Below are positions 54,129 through 62,795 of a stretch of DNA of 64,000 nt, in pieces. Below the pieces are notes generated by a model. It had not been told where the DNA came from. It saw nothing but the letters and a program-made list of their open reading frames with translations, and searched no databases. Where the stretch lies: contig NZ_JPRI01000009.1 of NCBI RefSeq assembly GCF_000737765.1, forward strand, positions 50,330 through 114,329, read 5' to 3'. Position 1 is the first letter of the stretch. Each line of letters starts with the position of its first letter. Source of the stretch: Chryseobacterium vrystaatense (lineage in GTDB: Bacteria > Bacteroidota > Bacteroidia > Flavobacteriales > Weeksellaceae). The translations under genes and the position numbers were made by a program.

Positions 54129-54680
54129 CTAATCAAGATAATTTACATTAAAAATACCTTTTTTAAATGTAACCTTTACAGTATCACCTGTTTTATATTC
54201 AAGCATTGAATTCTGATTTTTTTCCTTTCTTTTCTTGTCGATCAATTGTATTGCTTTATTACCATGGATAGAATTTTCCTCACCCGCATGGAGCCAAAAG
54301 GTTTCGTGGTGATGGATTACTTCATACGTATTGATAACATCTTCTTTTTCGGTTTGAATGTTAATATATAACAGAATATGAGTAAGTAATGTTATCAATC
54401 CAAAAAAGACCAAGAATACGGAAAATGCAAATAAAATAAGGATTGGGAGAATTTTTTTTGCTTTTGAAATGATGATTAAAACAATAGCAAGAAGAACGGC
54501 AATAATAGCTAAGTATTTCCAGGAGAAATCTTTAAAGCTTATCAAATCCTCCTCTAAATAATGATCTGTGATGAAAGGTTTTAAAATGAAATCATCAAGA
54601 CAGAATAACAGAGCCAATATAACGAAAAGAATGATATAAGGTTTTGAAACAAATGCTTTTATTTTTTCAGGTACTGGCAT
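54129..54680 (-). CDS. Uncharacterised membrane protein
   Basis: A 183-aa inner-membrane protein with three hydrophobic segments (about 14-30 IILFVILALLFCLDDF, 52-70 LAIIAVLLAIVLIII, 74-100 ILPILILFAFSVFLVFFGL). A C-terminal periplasmic or cytosolic part of about 80 residues follows (HHHETFWLHAGEENSIHGNK). No family recognised. Divergent from a small membrane protein gene. Confidence 0.7.
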   Translation of the reverse strand: MPVPEKIKAFVSKPYIILFVILALLFCLDDFILKPFITDHYLEEDLISFKDFSWKYLAIIAVLLAIVLIIISKAKKILPILILFAFSVFLVFFGLITLLTHILLYINIQTEKEDVINTYEVIHHHETFWLHAGEENSIHGNKAIQLIDKKRKEKNQNSMLEYKTGDTVKVTFKKGIFNVNYLD

Positions 54681-54750
54681 GTTTTAATATTTGTAGGTTT
54701 CTTATTGTTTTTTAATTTTAAAATAATAGTTTTGATAAAAATTACGATCT

Positions 54751-54954
54751 ATGGACTGGGGATTACTTTTTCTAGTGTTTACTTTACTGATCTTAGCGGG
54801 AATATCTTATCTTGTGATGAGGTTCTTTAACCGGTGGACTTCAAAATCCCAATACAAAACAGTCTGGAATGTATTGATCTTTGTTGGTTCCTTTGCATTA
54901 CTGTTTTTTATTTCATTTATTATCTTCATGATGAATGTCAATTTGGGCAGGTAA
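54751..54954 (+). CDS. Small two-TM membrane protein
   Basis: A 67-aa protein with two hydrophobic helices (about 4-24 LLFLVFTLLILAGISYLVM and 41-62 LIFVGSFALLFFISFIIFM) and a basic loop between them. No family recognised. Its last 14 codons overlap the 3' end of the convergent DUF2306 gene on the other strand. Confidence 0.6.
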   Translation: MDWGLLFLVFTLLILAGISYLVMRFFNRWTSKSQYKTVWNVLIFVGSFALLFFISFIIFMMNVNLGR

Positions 54955-55584
54955 TGGTTTTTGATTTCTAATGATCAAAAAAGCTGCTGAAAGATGTATT
55001 GCCAGCGAAAGCCAGACATTCAGTCCGTAAAAAAGCTCATAATCATACAGGTTTTCCTGATAGAATACATTTTTAATGATCCTGAACGTAATAGCGGTGG
55101 TCGTTACGGCGTAGCTTAAGATCATGTATTTTTTATGTCCGGCAATATCTCCTTTTTTTATAAAGAAAACAGCAGCAAGTGTGAAATAAGCCCAAAGAAT
55201 GTCCTGTACTAAAAATCCGGTAATCCCGATCATTCCACCATTTGAAAACAGTCCCAGTACAAAGCATGCCGGAACATTGATGATCAGAATATTATAAACA
55301 TATATCCTTCCGATCCAGCGGTGTAGTTTTCTGTTTTCCGTTAAAAACCGTTTCGAAAACTGGGTGAGTCCAGCCAGAAGACAAAGGGTGATCGAAAATA
55401 TATGGATGTAGAAGAATACAAGCCAGTAAGGATTGCCAACCACCTTCTGTTTAAACATCAAGAAGCCCACATTTTTATCGAATCCTGTATATTGGGAAAT
55501 TGTCTTCAGCATCAGTATACTGAAAATCAAGATAGCAGGGATGGCAAGTACCCTGATGATTTTTGTCCCAGGAAGCCGGTTCAT
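54913..55584 (-). CDS. DUF2306-family membrane protein
   Basis: A 223-aa inner-membrane protein with six to seven predicted helices. The pattern YIHIFSITLCLLAGLTQF, then RKLHRWIGRIYVYNILIINV, and later GHKKYMILSYAVTTTAITFR with spaced histidines is that of DUF2306, whose conserved histidines may hold haem or a metal. Function unknown. Its 3' end overlaps a small convergent gene by 42 bp. Confidence 0.82.
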   Translation of the reverse strand: MNRLPGTKIIRVLAIPAILIFSILMLKTISQYTGFDKNVGFLMFKQKVVGNPYWLVFFYIHIFSITLCLLAGLTQFSKRFLTENRKLHRWIGRIYVYNILIINVPACFVLGLFSNGGMIGITGFLVQDILWAYFTLAAVFFIKKGDIAGHKKYMILSYAVTTTAITFRIIKNVFYQENLYDYELFYGLNVWLSLAIHLSAAFLIIRNQKPLPAQIDIHHEDNK

Positions 55585-55642
55585 TGATTGTAAATTCTAT
55601 TAATGCTGTATTTAAATTTCAATAATATAGAATGTCCAGTCT

Positions 55643-56326
55643 TTATTGATGTAATTTCAGGGACTGATGATCATACACATATTTCACATTGTTGTTTTTG
55701 ATCACCCTATCTTTACTTCCGGGCTGCAGGACCAACGAATCAGAATCAAACGTGAACGTAATTCCATCTTTTGATTCTTTGATTTTTAATATATCCGTTA
55801 GTTTGATTTCCATATTATTGGGCTCGATATCCAAATTTCCCAGATACTTCATTTTTCCCTTTTCAAATAGAAAAGCTTCTCCCCCAAAAAAGTATTCAAA
55901 AGCCTGCTGGCAGACGATGATGATGTTGTCATTCTGGCTGTTTTTATAAAAATAGGGCTCGTACAGATATGCTTCACCAAATCCTTTTGATTGATAGGTT
56001 ACTTGATTGTTATCATTCAGCAGCAAAAGCCTGTTTCCCCAGTCCTCCTCAGTGTCAGGTAAAGTAATATTGCCATCAACAGGTTTGTAATTTCCTGATG
56101 CAATTTTGTATCCCTCAAGAGAAAATGCATGCCCAACATCAAAACCTTTGATATTTAAATTGCGAATGATTTCAGGTTTAAATTCTGTGTATACAGTGTC
56201 TTTGATAAGTTCAGCTTGAGGAGCTTCTGCTGGCACTTTTTGTACAGGTGCTTTTTGTTCCTGCTGAGGTTTTTCTTTACAATAAACAAGGCTGAGCAAA
56301 GCTAATGCAGGGACTAGATTTTTCAT
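55643..56326 (-). CDS. Lipoprotein of unknown function
   Basis: A 227-aa protein with a lipoprotein signal (MKNLVPALALLSLVYC, lipid on Cys16) and a Gln/Pro/Ala-rich linker, then a beta-rich domain (YKNSQNDNIIIVCQQAFEYF, GGEAFLFEKGKMKYLGNLDI). No family recognised. The frame extends 20 codons upstream, but only the ATG at 56326 gives a proper signal. It starts 7 bp after nudK, so the two are probably one operon. Confidence 0.75.
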   Translation of the reverse strand: MKNLVPALALLSLVYCKEKPQQEQKAPVQKVPAEAPQAELIKDTVYTEFKPEIIRNLNIKGFDVGHAFSLEGYKIASGNYKPVDGNITLPDTEEDWGNRLLLLNDNNQVTYQSKGFGEAYLYEPYFYKNSQNDNIIIVCQQAFEYFFGGEAFLFEKGKMKYLGNLDIEPNNMEIKLTDILKIKESKDGITFTFDSDSLVLQPGSKDRVIKNNNVKYVYDHQSLKLHQ

Positions 56327-56333
56327 GTGTTTT

Positions 56334-56915
56334 TTATAGAATATTCTTAATGCGTAAATGCTGCAAAAGCATGATCGTCTTGGCATCTTTAATCTCTCCG
56401 GAATCGATCATGGCAAGCGCATCTTCAAAAGGAAGTTCCAGGACTTCAATGTGCTCACCCTCTTCTTCAAGACCGCCGCCATCTGCGATTTTCATTTCCT
56501 GAGAATATTCTGCAATGAAAAAGTAAAGAATCTCGGTTACGGAACCCGGCGACATATAAGATTCGAATATCTTTTCCACCCTGGAGATTTTATAGCCTGT
56601 TTCCTCTTCGGTTTCTCTTTTGATACATTCTTCAGGATTATCGTTGTCAAGAAGTCCTGCACAGGCTTCAATAAGCATTCCTGAGGCATTTCCGTTGATG
56701 TAAGTCGGCAGTCTGAACTGTCTCGTCAAGATCACTGTTTGCGAAATTTTATTATAGAGCAGGATCACAGCTCCGTTTCCTCTGTCATAAGCTTCTCTGC
56801 TTTGGGTGTCTGTGGTTCCGTCTTTCTTTGTGATGTTGTAAGTGACTTTATTTAAGGTATACCAGTTATCTGATAAAATTTCTGTTGAAAGAATACTAAC
56901 GTTAGGGTTCTGCAT
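56334..56915 (-). CDS. nudK: NUDIX hydrolase NudK (GDP-mannose pyrophosphatase)
   Basis: A 193-aa cytosolic enzyme that splits GDP-mannose to GMP and mannose-1-phosphate. The nudix box is in GLLDNDNPEECIKRETEEET, with the loop LLDNDNPE characteristic of NudK. The segment DRGNGAVILLYN and the substrate-side RQFRLPTYINGN match the subfamily well. Normal length. It probably limits GDP-mannose for surface polysaccharides. First gene of a pair with the lipoprotein. Confidence 0.92.
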   Translation of the reverse strand: MQNPNVSILSTEILSDNWYTLNKVTYNITKKDGTTDTQSREAYDRGNGAVILLYNKISQTVILTRQFRLPTYINGNASGMLIEACAGLLDNDNPEECIKRETEEETGYKISRVEKIFESYMSPGSVTEILYFFIAEYSQEMKIADGGGLEEEGEHIEVLELPFEDALAMIDSGEIKDAKTIMLLQHLRIKNIL

Positions 56916-57037
56916 TGGGAATATCTTCTGTATTAATGGTTATACCCCGGATGGGGGTTATCTGAATGCTAAATTAATATTTCTTTTTCAACAAGCCTTT
57001 AAAATCCCTTTAAAATCCCGAGATGTGTGAGAGGAAT

Positions 57038-57057
57038 GCCTCAGTTGATGCTGAGGC
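57038..57057. terminator. Hairpin after the UvrA-like gene
   Basis: GCCTCAG, six-base loop, CTGAGGC, 15 bp beyond the UvrA-like stop. There is no good T-run on the minus strand, so it is a weak terminator or an RNA-stability hairpin. Confidence 0.45.
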
Positions 57058-57071
57058 CCTTGTTTATACTC

Positions 57072-59327
57072 TTATTTACCGTTCAGATGTTTCTTCAAAT
57101 AGGCTGAAGTAGCAGAATGCTTATCAGACAAAAGGTTTTCTACCGTTCCCTCAAATACGATTGTACCACCTGATTTTCCGGCTCCAGGCCCAATATCAAT
57201 GATCCAGTCAGCCTGAGCAATGATATCCAGGTTATGTTCAATAACGATAAGTGTATTTCCCTGGCGTACCAGTTCGTCAAAGAAGGAAAGCAGTTTTTCA
57301 TTGTCAATAGGGTGGAGTCCGGTACTGGGTTCATCCAATACAATAATTTTATCGGTATGATGCAGCTCTTTGGTAAGTTTCAGACGCTGTCTTTCACCGC
57401 CCGAAAAACTGTCCAGCCGCTGGCCGAGCGTTAAATAATCAAGGCCTAATTTGATCATGAGGCTGAGTTCATGTTCAAAATCAGATTTCGGGAAAAAGGA
57501 GAGTGCTTCCAAAACCGTCATATTCATAATATCAGCGATGTTTTTATCCTTGTATTGATATTGTAAAACCTCTGGTTTGAATCCTGATCCATGGCATACT
57601 TCACAAGGCTGTTCGATATCATCCATAAAAGCAAGATCTATTTTCTCAACACCCAATCCTCTGCAGTTGGGACAGGCGCCTTCTCCGTTGCGGCTAAACA
57701 GTTTTTCAGAGACATTATTTGTGGTTGAGAAAAGCTTCCGGACCTTATCGGAAAGATTGAGGTACGTCAATAAATTTGAACGGCTGCTGGCGGTAAAAAC
57801 TGACTGATCGATCACCGTAATCTCCGGATAGGATAGTGGTAAAACTTTATTGATCAGTGTGCTTTTTCCTGAGCCGGCAACTCCGGTTACAACATTCATA
57901 ATGCCTTTCGGTATTCTTACACTGATGTTTTTAAGGTTATAAAGATGGCCGTTTTTTATTTCGAGATAGCCTTTTGCGGATCTGGGAGATTTGTTATAAG
58001 TTCTTGCCTTACTGAAATAGCTGCCTGTTTTGCTTTTGGCATTTTTTAAATTCCTGAAGGTTCCCTGGTACATAATTTCACCGCCATTCTTGCCAGAGTC
58101 AGGGCCCATATCGATGATGAGGTCTGCAATTTTGATGAGGTCAGGATCATGCTCGACAATCAGTACTGTATTTCCTTTATCTCTTATTTTCCTGATGATA
58201 TCTACAATATGATCAATGTCTTTGGGATGAAGGCCAATACTCGGTTCATCAAATATGTACAGTAAATCCACAAGACTGTTTCCAAGCTGTTTAACCATTT
58301 TTATCCTTTGGGATTCTCCACCCGACAGCGTATCGGTTTGTCGGTCTAATGTAAGATACTGCAAGCCTATATCAATAAGGCTCAGAAGCTTCTTTTCCAG
58401 TTCCTGTATGACAGAAGCATAGCTTCCGGCAGGTATTTCCTGTATAAATGAAAGGAGATCGTCGATAGATAAGGCAGTACAGCCGGCAATATTTTTACCG
58501 TTTATTTTGCAGGAAAGAACTTTTGAATTGAGACGCTGTCCTTTGCAGGAAGGACATTCTTTTGTTGTGATGACTCTCTTTAAGGTTTCTTTTCGGGTTA
58601 GATTCTCTTTAGAATCCTTTTTTAAAAATGATTTTTCAATTCTTGGGATCACTCCGGTATATTTCACGGTTTTCCCCCATTCTTCGGATGGATTCCTGGG
58701 AGTGTGCTCCTCTGCATTCAGTAATAATTCCCATTCATCTTGGGTAAAGTCTTTAAGTTTTTTGTCGTTATCAAAGTAACCGGAATGGATATACCGTGAC
58801 AGTCTCCATCCACCGGGCTGAAAGGTAGGAAATTGTATGGCACCTTCATTCAAAGATTTGTTCTTATCAAAAAGGCAGTCAATATTTACCGTTTGTACAT
58901 ACCCCAGTCCTTCACACGCAGGACACATGCCCTGGGGATTGTTAAATGAAAATACATTGGAGTATCCTACAAAAGGTTTTCCAATTCTGGAAAAAAGGAG
59001 TCGGAGAGAAGCATAAATGTCTGTTGCGGTTCCTACCGTTGAACGTGCATTTCCTCCTAATCTTTTTTGATTGATGATAAAGGGAACATTCAGGTTTTCG
59101 ATTTTATCAACATTAGGAACACCGAAATGCTGTAAACGGTTTCTGATAAAACTATTCTGAGTTTCGTTGATCTGGCGTTGAGCTTCAGCTCCGATAGTTT
59201 CAAATACCAAAGATGATTTCCCGGATCCGGAAACTCCAGTGAAAACCGTTATTTTATTCTTCGGAATGCGTAATGAAATATTCTTCAAATTATTCTGTCT
59301 GGCATGGGTAATAATAATTTCTTTCAT
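57072..59327 (-). CDS. UvrA-like ABC ATPase (short, drug-resistance type)
   Basis: A 751-aa protein with two ABC modules: Walker A GVSGSGKSSLV near residue 30 with signature LSGGESQRIK, and GVAGSGKSTLI near 480 with FSGGERQRLK. Zinc fingers CPACEGLGYV and CPNCRGLG/CEVCHGSGF are present. It is clearly shorter than UvrA (about 940 aa) and seems to lack the UvrB-binding region, as in UvrA2/DrrC-like proteins that protect DNA from intercalating drugs. The ATG at 59339 lies in the operator palindrome; the ATG at 59327 (MKEIIITHARQNNLK) gives the family N-terminus. Divergent from a MarR gene that probably represses it. Confidence 0.88.
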   Translation of the reverse strand: MKEIIITHARQNNLKNISLRIPKNKITVFTGVSGSGKSSLVFETIGAEAQRQINETQNSFIRNRLQHFGVPNVDKIENLNVPFIINQKRLGGNARSTVGTATDIYASLRLLFSRIGKPFVGYSNVFSFNNPQGMCPACEGLGYVQTVNIDCLFDKNKSLNEGAIQFPTFQPGGWRLSRYIHSGYFDNDKKLKDFTQDEWELLLNAEEHTPRNPSEEWGKTVKYTGVIPRIEKSFLKKDSKENLTRKETLKRVITTKECPSCKGQRLNSKVLSCKINGKNIAGCTALSIDDLLSFIQEIPAGSYASVIQELEKKLLSLIDIGLQYLTLDRQTDTLSGGESQRIKMVKQLGNSLVDLLYIFDEPSIGLHPKDIDHIVDIIRKIRDKGNTVLIVEHDPDLIKIADLIIDMGPDSGKNGGEIMYQGTFRNLKNAKSKTGSYFSKARTYNKSPRSAKGYLEIKNGHLYNLKNISVRIPKGIMNVVTGVAGSGKSTLINKVLPLSYPEITVIDQSVFTASSRSNLLTYLNLSDKVRKLFSTTNNVSEKLFSRNGEGACPNCRGLGVEKIDLAFMDDIEQPCEVCHGSGFKPEVLQYQYKDKNIADIMNMTVLEALSFFPKSDFEHELSLMIKLGLDYLTLGQRLDSFSGGERQRLKLTKELHHTDKIIVLDEPSTGLHPIDNEKLLSFFDELVRQGNTLIVIEHNLDIIAQADWIIDIGPGAGKSGGTIVFEGTVENLLSDKHSATSAYLKKHLNGK

Positions 59328-59338
59328 GATAATTTTCA

Positions 59339-59367
59339 TTAACTTTGTTAACAGTTAACTAAGTTAA
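59339..59367. promoter_or_regulatory. 29-bp near-perfect palindrome, likely MarR operator
   Basis: Four spaced TTAAC/GTTAA words form a palindrome centred at 59353 with one mismatch pair outside the centre. It also holds TAACTTTG, a -7 element for the plus-strand MarR gene starting at 59377. It lies between the divergent UvrA-like and MarR genes, so one bound dimer could control both. Confidence 0.75.
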
Positions 59368-59376
59368 GTATTTTTC

Positions 59377-59799
59377 ATGAAACAACATAACGATCAATTT
59401 TTTAATGCCTTTACAGATTTGCAGTGTTTTATTCTGGCCAATATGAATAAAGGAAACATCAATGGAGTTACCGCAACCCATTATAATATCATAGAATATG
59501 TCTACCGAAAGCCGGAGGTCACCGGAAAGGAGATCTCCGGGGCATTTAAAGTAAGCCAGGCTGCTGTATCCAAACAAATTAAATTTTTAATTGCAAACGG
59601 TCTCATTGAACAGAAACAGAGTTCTTCCGACAGAAGAATATTTAATCTCTCCGCTACGGAAAAAGGCATATTTTTAATCAACAATTCTGAAGATTTCCGG
59701 AAAACGGTCGCTGATCAGGCTTCAGCTATTTTAGACAAAGCAGAATTAGAGACGCTAACCGTTTTGCTCAATAAAGTTTTACATCAGATTAAAATCTAA
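59377..59799 (+). CDS. MarR-family transcriptional regulator
   Basis: A 140-aa winged-helix regulator. Helix-turn-helix at about 45-75 (VTGKEISGAFKVSQAAVSKQ), wing at about 82-95 (EQKQSSSDRRIFNLSATEKG), flanked by dimerisation helices. It probably represses itself and the divergent UvrA-like ATPase through the palindrome between them, and responds to a small aromatic ligand or drug (inference). Confidence 0.9.
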   Translation: MKQHNDQFFNAFTDLQCFILANMNKGNINGVTATHYNIIEYVYRKPEVTGKEISGAFKVSQAAVSKQIKFLIANGLIEQKQSSSDRRIFNLSATEKGIFLINNSEDFRKTVADQASAILDKAELETLTVLLNKVLHQIKI

Positions 59800-59833
59800 A
59801 ATACATTCAGGAAGTTTAAAGTTCTGGTACCAG

Positions 59834-60739
59834 CTACTTTTTCAGCAGATGTTCCAAAGCCTGTTTCAAATCCGGAAATTTAAACTGAAATCCTGTGTTC
59901 TCGATTTTCTTTGAAGAAGCTCTGGAACCTTCCAACAAAGCATCTGCAAGCTCACCGAATATCAGCTTTAAAACAAATGCAGGTACATTGGGCATGAAAA
60001 GGGGTTTGTCAAGAACTTCAGCGATTTTCTTTGTTAAGTTTTCATTGGTGGTATGCTGAGGTGAAACAGCATTATAAGCTCCGCTGATTTCTGGGTTTTT
60101 CAAAGCGGTTTCATAAATAGAGCAGATGTCATCAATGTGAATCCACGGCATATATTGTTTTCCGCTTCCCAAGGCAGATCCGATGCCATACTGTATGGTA
60201 GGAAGCATCTTCTTTAAGGCTCCGTCTTCTTTCGAAAGAACGACAGCAGTACGGATCTTAACCACTCTTTCAGCCAGATTCTGTTCTTTGAAATCATCTG
60301 CCGATCTTTCCCATAACACGACAACTTCGCTCAGAAAATCATTTCCGGGCGGATCATGTTCCGTATAGATTTTATCGGTAGTTACAGTACCATAATAATT
60401 GATTCCCGATGCAGAAATGAAAGATTTAAGCTTTATATTCTTCTTTCTCAGTGTTTTCAGAAGTAAGGCTGCAGAATCTACACGGCTGGAAATCAGTTCC
60501 TGTTTTCTTTCTTTGGTCCAGCGCTTTTCAGAAATATTGGCTCCTGCCAGATGAATGATGTGAGAAACATGGTCTAATGCAGTCTCGTCCATCGTTCCTT
60601 TTTGGATATCCCATTCAAAATCATTGTCATGTTTTTTCTTTCGGGTAAGGAATCTTACGGTGTATTCATTCTCTAATTTTTTGGAGAGCTTTCGGGCAAT
60701 CATGCCGCCGGCACCGGTGATCAGAACGATTTCTTTCAT
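59834..60739 (-). CDS. TIGR01777-family NAD(P)-dependent epimerase
   Basis: A 301-aa cytosolic extended-SDR protein. Rossmann motif ITGAGGMIARKLSKKL near residue 8, HLAGANISEKRW near 65, SASGINYYG near 110, and the C-terminal LEGSRASSKKIENTGFQF that defines the TIGR01777 (SulA/YfcH) group. Substrate unknown; members are found from bacteria to plastids. Last gene of a four-gene operon, starting 25 bp after the zinc-ribbon gene. Confidence 0.9.
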   Translation of the reverse strand: MKEIVLITGAGGMIARKLSKKLENEYTVRFLTRKKKHDNDFEWDIQKGTMDETALDHVSHIIHLAGANISEKRWTKERKQELISSRVDSAALLLKTLRKKNIKLKSFISASGINYYGTVTTDKIYTEHDPPGNDFLSEVVVLWERSADDFKEQNLAERVVKIRTAVVLSKEDGALKKMLPTIQYGIGSALGSGKQYMPWIHIDDICSIYETALKNPEISGAYNAVSPQHTTNENLTKKIAEVLDKPLFMPNVPAFVLKLIFGELADALLEGSRASSKKIENTGFQFKFPDLKQALEHLLKK

Positions 60740-60764
60740 AATACTATATTTTTTTGATTTAAGA

Positions 60765-61109
60765 TCAGGTCTGATTTTTCACGATCAGCACAAAATCCTC
60801 TTCCAGAAGTTTATATCCATAGTCATAAATAAATCTGTATTCAGAACCATTTTTATACACTTTAAGATTGGTAAAGTAATCGAAATCAAAACCCAAGCCA
60901 TCCATCTTGGATCTGGCAATTTTTACTTTTCCGTCTGTATTCAGTTCGAGCAGAATACGGTAGTTCCTGCGGAGCTTATTGTTCACATTCCGCATCAGAT
61001 TGGTAGAATCTTTATTCTGCTTATTATTATAGGCATTGCGGCAGGCATCATTGCAGAACTTTTTATCAGACCTTCCGATAATTTTTTCGCCACATTCAAG
61101 ACAGTTCAT
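60765..61109 (-). CDS. Small zinc-ribbon protein
   Basis: A 114-aa protein whose N-terminus MNCLECGEKIIGRSDKKFCN carries Cys-x-x-Cys and then Cys-x3-Cys (FCNDACR), a zinc-ribbon of the DUF2116/MYM kind. The remaining part (FDYFTNLKVYKNGSEYRFIY) is beta-rich. Family members occur widely in Bacteroidota next to unrelated genes. It starts 6 bp after the HPP gene, so it is in the same operon. Confidence 0.75.
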   Translation of the reverse strand: MNCLECGEKIIGRSDKKFCNDACRNAYNNKQNKDSTNLMRNVNNKLRRNYRILLELNTDGKVKIARSKMDGLGFDFDYFTNLKVYKNGSEYRFIYDYGYKLLEEDFVLIVKNQT

Positions 61110-61115
61110 GGTTTT

Positions 61116-61718
61116 TTATTTTTTCATTTTGTGGGTATGCTCATGTTTTTTTCTTAACAGCCTTTTGAATCTGCTGTGGGAAGGGTAGCTTCTGTTCGGA
61201 GTCAAATTATTGAATAAAAGAGCCGTAAGCAGAAGGATAATACATCCCGACAAAACAGGAGATAGTACATACCAATATCCCAGCTCAGGAATCTTTCCTA
61301 CAGAACTCACTGCGATAAGGGCGGTAGCTCCGCCTGGCGGATGGAGGGTTTTGGTATACTGCATCATAACGATAGAAAAGGCGACAGCCAGGGGCGCAGA
61401 AAGCCAGATGATGTCAGGAACAATTTTATAAATGGTAACCCCTACAATAGCTGAAATAACATGTCCGCCCACCAAATTTCGGGGTTGAGCCAAAGGGCTT
61501 TGGATAGCCCCGTAGATCAAAACACTGGACGCTCCGAACGAACCGATCAGAAATATATTTTCGGTGGCCGATACAGAATGGGACTGGATGAAGGCAATAA
61601 GTCCAATTCCAACGAATGCTCCCAGAAATGACCAGAAATGCTCCTTATAATCTACGAGCGTTTCCTTATAGATCACATATTTTGATACTCTGAAAGTTCT
61701 TTTTATAGTCTTCTTCAT
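61116..61718 (-). CDS. HPP-family membrane protein
   Basis: A 200-aa inner-membrane protein with four predicted helices (about 30-48, 52-68, 78-110, 140-165) and the signature KTLHPPGGATALIA that names the family. Some HPP proteins transport nitrite in cyanobacteria and plants; the role here is unknown. Its ATG overlaps the stop of the arginase-family gene (TAATG), so translation is coupled. Confidence 0.87.
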   Translation of the reverse strand: MKKTIKRTFRVSKYVIYKETLVDYKEHFWSFLGAFVGIGLIAFIQSHSVSATENIFLIGSFGASSVLIYGAIQSPLAQPRNLVGGHVISAIVGVTIYKIVPDIIWLSAPLAVAFSIVMMQYTKTLHPPGGATALIAVSSVGKIPELGYWYVLSPVLSGCIILLLTALLFNNLTPNRSYPSHSRFKRLLRKKHEHTHKMKK

Positions 61719-62623
61719 TAATCTTCTTTATTTTTTATTATTTGAATTAAATTCTTCACAAAAGGTTTCGTATAAATTCCGGTTTCATCATAATCGGGAT
61801 CGAGGACGGTGATTTCTATTCCAAAGCACAGAGGAGACCGGACCAGTGGTGTCAGGATTTCTCTGAGATTTTGGTAGTCAATCCCATCTTCCATGCGGCT
61901 GTCCACGGCAGGCATCAATTCATCTTTCAGAACGTCTGCATCAAGGTGGATGAAAAATCCGTCCAGCCCTTTACTTTTGATCATTTGCAGAAAATCCTCA
62001 GCGGTATGTTCAAATCCTTTTTTTCTCAGGTGCTCCAGATCAAAATAATGGATATCAGAATTCATTATTTGCTTTACATATTCTTCGTCATCAGTTTCTG
62101 CATTTCCTGCACAGTAGATGTTTTCTTCTAAAAAGTAGGGTTGAAGGCCGTCTACATTGATTAACTTTTCATGCCCCATTCCGGTGATGATCGCGAGATC
62201 CATTCCTGCTGCAGCGGCGGTTTCGGAAAGACTGACGGGAATAAAATCAGTATGTCCATCCAGATAAAATAAACCAAAGCTGCCCAATTTTTTTAAAGCG
62301 ACAGCTGTTCCGATCAAAATGCTGCAGTCGCCTCCAAGCACGATATGAAATGTATTTTTCTGATGATGGCTTAAAATAAAATCGGACTGTTTTTGAGCAT
62401 ATGCAATGATAGCCTCTGCATTTAGAACCCCTGATTCCCGATCAGGTTTCATGGAGTACTGTGGAGCTTCCAGTCTTAAAATACTGACAGGGTCAATTTC
62501 CTGATGAAAACCCAATTTTCTGAGCCAGTCCGGAAGTTTTCTGACACCGGGTTCGGGTTCATGCTCCTTTTTTTTCAGCCCAAGATTGAGAGGAAACTCA
62601 AAAATATTGATATCCCTTTTCAT
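61718..62623 (-). CDS. Arginase/agmatinase-family hydrolase with altered first metal motif
   Basis: A 301-aa ureohydrolase-fold protein. Metal motifs: GGDCS at residues 97-101, where most arginases have GGDHS; DGHTD at 122-126; and HLDADVLKDE near 220, corresponding to the last two aspartate ligands. Cys100 replaces a manganese-binding His. The substrate could be formimino-glutamate, a guanidino compound or something else. The ATG at 62623 is chosen because upstream codons overlap the -7 element at 62638-62645. First gene of the arginase/HPP/zinc-ribbon/epimerase operon. Confidence 0.85.
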   Translation of the reverse strand: MKRDINIFEFPLNLGLKKKEHEPEPGVRKLPDWLRKLGFHQEIDPVSILRLEAPQYSMKPDRESGVLNAEAIIAYAQKQSDFILSHHQKNTFHIVLGGDCSILIGTAVALKKLGSFGLFYLDGHTDFIPVSLSETAAAAGMDLAIITGMGHEKLINVDGLQPYFLEENIYCAGNAETDDEEYVKQIMNSDIHYFDLEHLRKKGFEHTAEDFLQMIKSKGLDGFFIHLDADVLKDELMPAVDSRMEDGIDYQNLREILTPLVRSPLCFGIEITVLDPDYDETGIYTKPFVKNLIQIIKNKED

Positions 62624-62637
62624 ACAAGATATTTGCA

Positions 62638-62645
62638 CAAAGATA
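62638..62645 (-). promoter_or_regulatory. -7 promoter element of the arginase-family operon
   Basis: Reads TATCTTTG on the minus strand, 14 bp before the ATG at 62623. It overlaps an upstream in-frame TTG and so decides the start. Confidence 0.6.
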
Positions 62646-62795
62646 CGGAATTATGCGTTTGCAAACGGCTGGTTTATCCAATACGAAATCGGAACTTGCA
62701 GATAACAACCCATTACCAATCTGAATGATGAGAATACCTGATGATTTTTTTTAACCTTTGTTAAAAGAATAGATGGTCTTGATTTTACGAATTAA

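Noticed and set aside
59328..59339. Upstream ATG for the UvrA-like protein
   Set aside because: It lies against the operator palindrome and adds four residues not seen in the family; the ATG at 59327 gives the normal N-terminus.
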